Below are positions 15,401 through 24,400 of a stretch of DNA of 64,000 nucleotides, piece by piece. The stretch comes from Congeria kusceri. Its lineage: Eukaryota > Mollusca > Bivalvia > Myida > Dreissenidae. The notes beneath the pieces were generated by a model, which had not been told where the DNA came from, searched no databases, and saw only the letters and a program-made list of their open reading frames with translations. The translations under genes were made by a program, and so were the position numbers. Numbering within the stretch: the stretch's first letter is position 1; each line of letters opens with the position of its first letter. The stretch is from positions 67,304,320 to 67,368,319 of the forward strand of contig CM051032.1 in assembly GCA_027627225.1 (NCBI GenBank), in the 5' to 3' direction.

Positions 15401-18400
15401 GCACAACGTCACATCATCCGCATGGAAAGCGTGGGTGCATTGATTGCCATAAAAACACTTTGTAGCGCAGAGGACATTGAGATATTTACTTTGTAAAAAA
15501 ATATTGTAACGCATAACAGCAAAATTGTATTTCTATAACACAGTTGCGCAAAAGCATGATTTTGAACACTCGTAATACAGTGAGTAAAAGGAACATGAAA
15601 ATGTTACTTTTCACAAGTTGATTTTTTGAGTAAAGAATTGAAGCAGAAAAGAGTACTTCAATCGGCACTTAATTAACAACAAGGTGTCAGTTGGACATAA
15701 CGATATATTGTATCTATTGTATTGCCTAAATCTGCGACCACTGTTGTAAATTAAGAGTAAAATCCGATACTAATATACGTGTTTATTGCAACATACAAGC
15801 TGACCCATCATTGGCGTTCTGTATGGTTTTCGTTTTATTGCATAATTGACACATATTTTGTGTAAAAAACAATTCTCGTTTTTTGTGTGTGTTTTTCTTC
15901 AAAATCGTATTTGCGCGAATTTAAGACAACACGAATATGTCCGCGATCGCAAGTGCGCGAAATTTGTACACCGCAAATTCAAGTGATTCCACAGTACCTT
16001 ATATCGAGACCTCACTGTCACTAAAAATAGAATAACGGTTACCGCTCAATAACCTAAGAACGCATTGAGATATTTAATGAAACTTCATACATAGATACCT
16101 TATATCGAGACCTCGCTTGGGATTACGTATGGGTTGGATGGGGTCAAGGTCACTGTTACTAAAAAAAGAAAACCTTTTCCCCTCAATGACTTGAAAACGC
16201 ATTGAGATATTTCAATGAAACTTCATACATAGATACCTTATATCAAGACCTCACTTGGGATTGCGTATGGAGTGGGTGGGTTCAGGGTCAAGGTCACCGT
16301 AACTAAAAATAGAAAAATGGTTTCCACTTAATAACGTAAGAACACATTGAGATATTTTTTTGAAACTTCATACATAGATACCTTATATCAAGACCTCGCT
16401 TGGAATTGCGTATATGATGGGTAGGATAAAGGTCGAGGTAACAGTTACAAAAAATAAAAAAACATTATCCGCTCAATAGCTTGAAAACACATTTAGATAT
16501 TTTAATGAAACATCATACATAGATATCTTATATGTAGACCTCGCTTGGGATTGCATATGGGGTGGGTGGGTAAAGGTCAAGGTCATCATAACTGTTAATA
16601 GACAAACAGTTTCTGCTCAATAGCTTGAGAATACATTGAGATATTTTAATTAAACTTCATAATATATAGATACTAAGTCTAGACCTTGCTTGGAATTGCG
16701 TATGGGGTTGGTGGGGTCAAGGTCACCATTACTAAAAAATTTATTTTTGTGCTGACTTTAATGAATTTGGTTTTTGTGGAATTTCCACATTTCTTGTTTA
16801 AAATTGATAAAGGAATTAGGAATTAGAGTACTTGTTATAGAGTAACCATGCTATTTGCAGTTATTGGCTGAAATTGCTGATGCTACTCAAAAAATGTTCT
16901 TGCGTTTTTAATACCTTTATTATAAATCATATAATGTTTAATCAACAGGTGTTTGCCGCCAGGTATGCAGTACTTTTTCTTCTTCAATATGTGTGTATAC
17001 ATATATGATGTCAATTTTGTTCCATTAATCGTTAAAGTGATGTGGTGCTGGATCCGTTACTCGCCGAAATCTGTCTGACGAGGGCGGAAGGGGACAAGGC
17101 GACTTTGAGATGGGAGGAGGTGACATCAAGGTGAGAGTCTTCGTTGATGATAACATTGGTGAAATTAGGCCAAAAATAAAATGAGACGTGTCGTGGTAAA
17201 ACCGGGTTTAATGCATGTGCGTAATGTGTCGTCCCGGATCAGCCTGTGCAGTCCGTACAGGCTAATCCGGGACGACACTTTCCGCTTTTATGGTATTTTC
17301 GAGGTATTGTCTTTTAAACATAAATCCACTGTAGGGGAAAGTGTCGTTCCAGATTAGCCTGTGCGGACTGCACAGGCTAATCCGGGACGACACTTTACAC
17401 ACATGCATAAAAGCCGGTTTTACCACGACACGTCACAAATATTGTTTGTTTCCCTTCTCGCTTCCTACACGTAAAATCACCCCTACCCAAAATATTATTT
17501 TAAACTAAATTAAAAACACGTTACTTGTTTGCATCAAATTTTTGGTGTGAATCTGTACAAATGTGTCTTAAGTATGAATTTTCATTTCAGCAGACTCGTT
17601 TTTTTGTTGTTGTGCGAGTACGGTAATAATAGATCTGATCATTTTATTCTGGCTGCCAAAACATCCTTTGATTGTCTACTCTATAGATGAAACACACAAA
17701 TCAACTTGTCAATAATAATAATGTGATTGAATGTGAAAAGCAAAAAATAAAAAATAAAATTTCCTGCCTACCTACTCACACATTCTAAGTAGGGGTTGCG
17801 GGAGGGGAAACCAAATATTATTATTTTTTTTATTTTTTTTTGCATTTTTCAACAAATAATGATCCATCACTGTATGGTATTTTGCATATCGCTAAACTTC
17901 CTATTCTCTCAAAGTCTTCATTGTTCACATATCTAAATATAGAGTGTTTAGTTAAAACAAAGTTAAATTCAATAGATTTATAGTAGCAATTCTGCATACA
18001 TATACAGTCAACTTCCGATGGCTACAAGTCGCAGGACCAGCAAGAAAACTTCGAGCCATCCAAACTCGAGCTAAACGGAGCTCGCGAATACATGTACAGA
18101 CAGTAATTCGACTGTCTTATTTTCAAATCTCCAATTGAGGAGTTTTCAGCTATCTGTAATGGTTATTTACAGATTTCAAACAATTATTTTGTTTAAAAAA
18201 ATATATATTTTTATATTTTAATAATTTTTGTTTATGAAAGTTGTGAAATCAGTTATTGCGTTCTCTCAACACTTTACAGTTATCAATCGCATCTAATATA
18301 TTAACGACTCTGTGCGACCGAAATGTGTTCGAGCCAAACAAACAATTAAATGTGTGAAAACTGTAACTGGGACCTTGACTTACACTTTGAGCCATCCGAA

Positions 18401-21400
18401 AATTCGACCCTCGTGAAATTGAGCCAAATGACAGAAATTTATATGAATATAAAGCATGAAAATATTGGTCCCTCGAATAAATTTTGAGCCAATGAGAAAT
18501 TCGAGACAAGCAAGTTTGAGCCACCGGAAGTCGACTGTACTGAACTGTAAACCAGTGATCAGTTATTTAATTAAAGTTGACACATACAATACTAGGCAAA
18601 ACTCCTAACGCACATATTAGAAATACTGTCAGTATGTTACATTGAAGCAGAAACAACGAATTGGTAAAAATGACCATAGCTGGCCAATCAGTTTTACCAA
18701 TAATTATTCTGTTAAAAAGATTTGATAATCGACAGTAATGTCTGTAAATTTTCATTTATATATGTTTATGAATAAGGTTTTAATGGTCAAATATAAATGT
18801 TCATTGCGAGATTTTCCTAGTATAGTTTAAATGTGTTAACAGAGGTGCTCCGTTGTTTGCAAAAGTGTGACAGATATAGCTCATGGCTCGATACATCTTG
18901 CCATATGTGTCAGCACTTTTCAGTAAACACGTGAAGTTAAGTGTGAAAATACTTGTGAGGGTAGAAAACCACATTGACATATAAAAAATTTGAGTTAAAA
19001 GGTTTGATATAACAGTATTTATTTTTTATAAAATAAAAAGGGAGAAATTTGGGAATTATTTTCTACTTAGACATATGCAGAAGTGTGACTTAAGCAAGTT
19101 CAGGATAACTAAGTTATTAAGGAGACCTATTTGTAGCTGTTTAGAAAGGCGTTTTTATGCAGGAAACTATTTTAGACTTTCTAATTATTGGACCAGATAT
19201 ACTTTGGGATTTTAATAGTTTTCCTCCAGTGACCTAATTCCGGTGACATACGGGAATATAAGGCAAAATCTCTTTTGCAGTGTTAGTAATGCAAGTACAA
19301 ATGAATAACCTTTAAAGAATTATTTAATTCCAGTATATTTCATCTAAAAATTGTTTAGTTGAACAAAGCTATCCAAGGCAATAAGAATAAAATTCAGTTA
19401 GTGTAATATCGTTTGGCATAAACAATGCTGACCTAATTCCGGTGACGTAACTTTGCACACAACGAAGGGACTGTACTCTGTAGAAACCAGTATATAGGCG
19501 GGAAAGAAGCTGTCAATCAAAGTTTTGTGTTTACCCTAGTTCAGTCGTCTGCTTGGAAATAACAGTGTTTAGTGATTACTGGTGTTAAGCAATGGCAATG
19601 GAATTACATGTTAGTAAAATGGAGTATTTTTCATCAGGTTAGATATTTAAATTGATTTATACATGTTTTTTTCCATTTTTCTTAATGTTTATTATTATTT
19701 TAAAAGAAATTCATTTTAGTGTACAATATGGGATAAGCGCATGCATGTGACGTCATCCAAATATCAATATATACAAATCACCGGAATGAGGTCTCCCACG
19801 GAATGAGGTCACTTTACAATTGAAGAATACCACAGTCCAGGACTGTGCCCTTATTGGTTGATTGAGTAGTCTTGGTTTGGCAAACTTTCTCCTACAAGCA
19901 TCAACATGGACCCCTGTTATCCCCATCATAATTCAACAAAGAAATGAGGCACGTCGTGGGAAAACCGGTCTTAATGCATTAGCGGAAAGTGCCATCCCGG
20001 ATTAGCCTGGATGGCACTTTCCGCTTTTACGGTATTTTCTGTTTCAATGAAGTGTCTTCTAACCATAAATCCAATTTAGGCGGAAAGTGCCGTCCTGGAT
20101 CAGCCTGTGCGGACTGCACAGGCTGATCCGGGACGACACTTTACGCACATGCATTAAGACCAGTTTTCTCACGACGCGCCACAAATAATGTTCAATTGAG
20201 AGTTATCTATCAGCTATTCAACAACAATCTGGAGTTCTGATGCGTAGGGTTAAAACCAAAAAGGCGTTATCCTACATGTAAGTTGTTTGTTATACGCACA
20301 ACAGAACAACAATCGTTGTTGAGTAGTCAATAAACAACTACCTTGACCTTACAACAAATGAGTATTCTGCAATTACGATGCAATGTATATTTTTCAGTTT
20401 TTTGGAACCATTTTTTCGGGATGGTCACTAGGTCATATTGAATAAAAAGCTTGTGAACACTCTTTAAGTCATATTTTTCTCCCAATCTTCTTGAAACTCG
20501 CTCAGGACATTTGTTTCAATAGTATCTTGGACGAGTTCAAAACTGGGTCAGGTGGGGTCAAAAATGAGATTTAACAACAGTAAAATGTCTATAGAAAACT
20601 CTGAGCGTGTTATGTTAGAATAAGCCTTGAAAGATAACTAGACATTTCAGAGTCTTGAACAAGATGACACCAGTGTTCCAGCTAGAGTTTCCTGACAGAC
20701 CTCCAGTGGTCAGGAAGGGAAAAGTGGATCCGATCACTATTGATGTTGTACAAAGGGCCTCCAACAAAAAGGTAGAAAAAGACATTTAAAGACATTTAAA
20801 ACCACTTAAATCGTGAAAGTGATCTACATCTAAATGAACCTATGCCATCTTACATCCAGAGAAAACTGTTATAGCGTATGTGTATGTTAGATACTTTCCT
20901 TTTGTTGGAGCCCATTTAATACAAAAACAATGATAAAGCTGTTTACAAACGTGATAAACTCAAAGCACAGGTGTCAACACTATGAGATAACTCCATCGAA
21001 AAAAAAAAACAAAGTGAAAAGTTTGGATAGGAAACTTCATCGACATTTTGAGTTAAATAGTAGTGATATCTGTATTTATTTTGTATAAAATAAGAAACGA
21101 GAGAGTCCGAGCTTTTTGACATCTACTTAAGCATGTTCCAGATAACAAAGTTTGGCTGTATTTACTATTTCTCTGGCAAGAATAGTTGAAAAACTCGATA
21201 TCTACTGATACAAGGTTGACACTAGGTTAGAGCGTGTATGGGATGAATCTTAATTAAAAATGTGTAAGCTTGAGTTATTTCATCAATGAAATATAAACAC
21301 TACTTTTTGATACTACAGGCCCATAGCTGAGACACAACGAGGCCTTGGTGGACATTTGAGAAATGAGAAATTAAGCACTTTTTAAAAATAATGTTAAATC

Positions 21401-24400
21401 GACCCATATATGGTAAAATAAATGTCTAGTAGATAATATACTTGTGTCGACGTCAATATGCATATGCATATATACGGCCCTGTGCTACTATAGAAATGTG
21501 GCGCGTCGTGAGAAACGGCAGGACGGCACTTTGGGCTTGTATGGTATTTTCTGTTTCAAGGAAGTCTCTTCTAAACATAAATCCACTGTAGGCGGAAAGT
21601 GCCGTCCTGGATTAGCCTGTGCGGACTGCACAGGCTAATCCGGGACGACACTTTACGCACATGCATTAAGACCGGTTTTGTCACGACGCTCCACAAATGT
21701 ACTACTGTTTGTCAGGCAACAATAGTTGAGAATCTGGACATCTATGGGATAGATCCGAAGGAGTTCGGGCATAGGGTGCAGGTGAAGGTGGCGTGCAGTG
21801 CCTCTGTGAACCCCTCCCAGCAGAAAAACAAGGGGCCCCACGTCGTGGTACAGGGAAACCAGGTGTTGTGTATAGCAGAGCTGCTCTCAGGTAATGTTTC
21901 ATCACAAGTGCGTAGGATTGCATAGCTATGTGGACTGGTGTTGTATTCCAGAAGCATCTTAAGTGAAATCTTATCCTTAGCCTTAAAATTATCATTTTTC
22001 TTAAGCATTTTATTCCATGTATGCATGAAATTCTGCTAAATGTTCCCTTTTTATCAACTTATCTTTGACTAATATTTACTTAACTGTAATTAGATTCATT
22101 AATACATGTGTAGTTTTCAAAAAGATTGCCTTACAAAAGATTGAAAGTTAAGTGAAAATATTTTACGATCAATTTAAGATGTTTCTGGGCCCGTATTCAC
22201 AAAGCTCCTAAGGGAAAACTTAAGTAAATTTCTTAAATTCACAAAATTGCTTAAGTTTGTGGCATTTTCATTTATAGATCATTGTACATTAAAATGTTAA
22301 AAAATAATAAATATTGCTTAGATGGTTAATATTTTACCCTTTTGTAAACTGAAATTATTGGATTTCACATAGAAAATTATAACTGAAATATCCACTTAAG
22401 TTAAGATTTCCCTTAGGAGCTTTGTGAATACCGGCCCAGGCTCCACAACGACGCACATACTTATATCAATCTTAGTCTTAACCTTAAGCATTCAACCAAT
22501 GGAAATTAAAGCTCAAATCTAACAAGCATTCTCACTGATCAATATTTTGAAGTTAAGACAAAGTTTGTTCGTAGTCGTCGGGCCTGGAATGTGGCCCCAG
22601 AGTTAAACTTATGCAATATGAGGTTATACGCAGCTAACTAGTAAACAGCACAAACAGAGACACTATCATACCTATGTGAATAGCCATTACATGAATGCAC
22701 TTGTAGATGCGGAATAAAACGATTATATTATTGTGTGTTATGGTTTAAGTTGGATCTAGTCATCTTTTCATAGAAAGAAGCATCGATAACAGAAAACCTC
22801 ACTGCTTCATGAGCTGAGCGGATTAATACATCATTTAACTGACTTGTAGCCTTTAGAGTAAAAAAGTAGTTCCTTAATACAAATTTCTGAATACCGCTTC
22901 TAAATACTGTTGGCTTGTGTCAACTGTCTAAAAAGTTTTAAGCTTTCCATGAATGCAGGATGAATCGTTGTGTGTTTCCTATTACAACATGAATCTGTAT
23001 TTATTGGAGTTTTGCCTGTCATCTAACTGGCCAGTAACTTTCTTTGTATGTGGAAATATCATCTGCCCTACTACCCACTTGGTATAGACATTCAACAAGA
23101 CTTTGATTTGACAAAACACCAGAAGGAAGTACTCTACCCCCCACCCCCTTCTAAGGGTTCATTGAAACTCATCTTTTCCAAACAGTTGCAACAAGTTTAA
23201 GAATAGTTTAAAGGGCTCCCACTGGATTTTTTTTTGGCCCCCACATAGTGGGGGGCATTAAGCATTGCACTAATCCATCTGTCCAGAATTACGTCCCAAA
23301 ATGTTGTGGACTCAGCTTCTCTTTAACGGCTGGGCGGATTTCGTGTAAACTTTCACAGCTGAAGAACCTTAATGTGTAGGTGATCGTAAAGGAAAGAATT
23401 TTGGCTGCAAGCAATTTTGGCAAAATTATGGCCCTTTGTCATTTTTTTCACTGTAGAATATATATTGCCCGAAAAATATATGAACATAAATTTGTGAAGG
23501 CAAAAATTACTGTTGGCGACACGCCCTTTGTCGGTGTCCAAGAATGTGTCGTGGGGGCATCCGTGTCTGTGACACAACTAGTTTTTGAAGAAAAGTTGTA
23601 GCTACATGGAATTTGTTTAGCCAAATGCTTCAATTTGTAGCCATTAGCTAATTAGGCATTAAATAGGAGGATACATGCGCCAGTTTAAAGGAGGAAAAAT
23701 CACACACCGGCATCCTGCATTCAAGAACTTGATCAGTGTAAGTGAAATCATTAGGATTAGTTTCTTCTTGGTGAACATGAAATATGCCAGATTTGTCAGT
23801 TTGTGTGGGGCTTCAAATCTACTGTTTAATAAATGTATTGGATAGAAAACATAGTTATGTTAACTGTTGTCGAGTATAAAACTTAAATTTCATTCTGATT
23901 TATTATAGTATATATAAACTCTAAAACTTTAGCAATTGTTTTTCAGCGAATAATAACCATTTCTATCTCAGTAATCATTATCTGTTTAGTATAATATGGA
24001 TGGGCTTCAACTGATCTTCATTGTTTATTCAGCCGGGCCTGCTAGCTCAGTTGGTAGAGCACTGGACTACAAATCCGAGGATCGAGGGTTCGATTCCCAG
24101 CGGGCCACATAACTTGCGTGGGGATTGGTCATGAAATTATTTCTACAGCCATTCTCCCCCTACCTCTGATTCAAGTAGGGCAGTTGTCAGTTACTTAGTA
24201 CTGGTTAACCAGCTTACCCAGGAAAAGTGTGAGTAGGTTAACTGACCGCCGTTATATGACTTAAATACTGTTGAATTCGGCGAAAAATCCTAACAAAGAA
24301 ACAAACATTGTATATTCAGCACAATCCCACATTTTATCCCATCATGTGGCCTGCATTGGCGAAATAAACCCCCATGCAATAAACTTTGCTTTATTTCAAC

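Noticed and set aside
21599..21925. 108-codon frame starting in the transposon and covering the SUI1 exon
   Set aside because: The first third is the palindromic element; the true exon begins at the acceptor at 21716.
24035..24108. Functional tRNA gene (anticodon ACA, Cys-like)
   Set aside because: Anticodon stem mismatch, T-arm out of register by one base, unusual A34 anticodon for Cys, and a SINE body follows directly.
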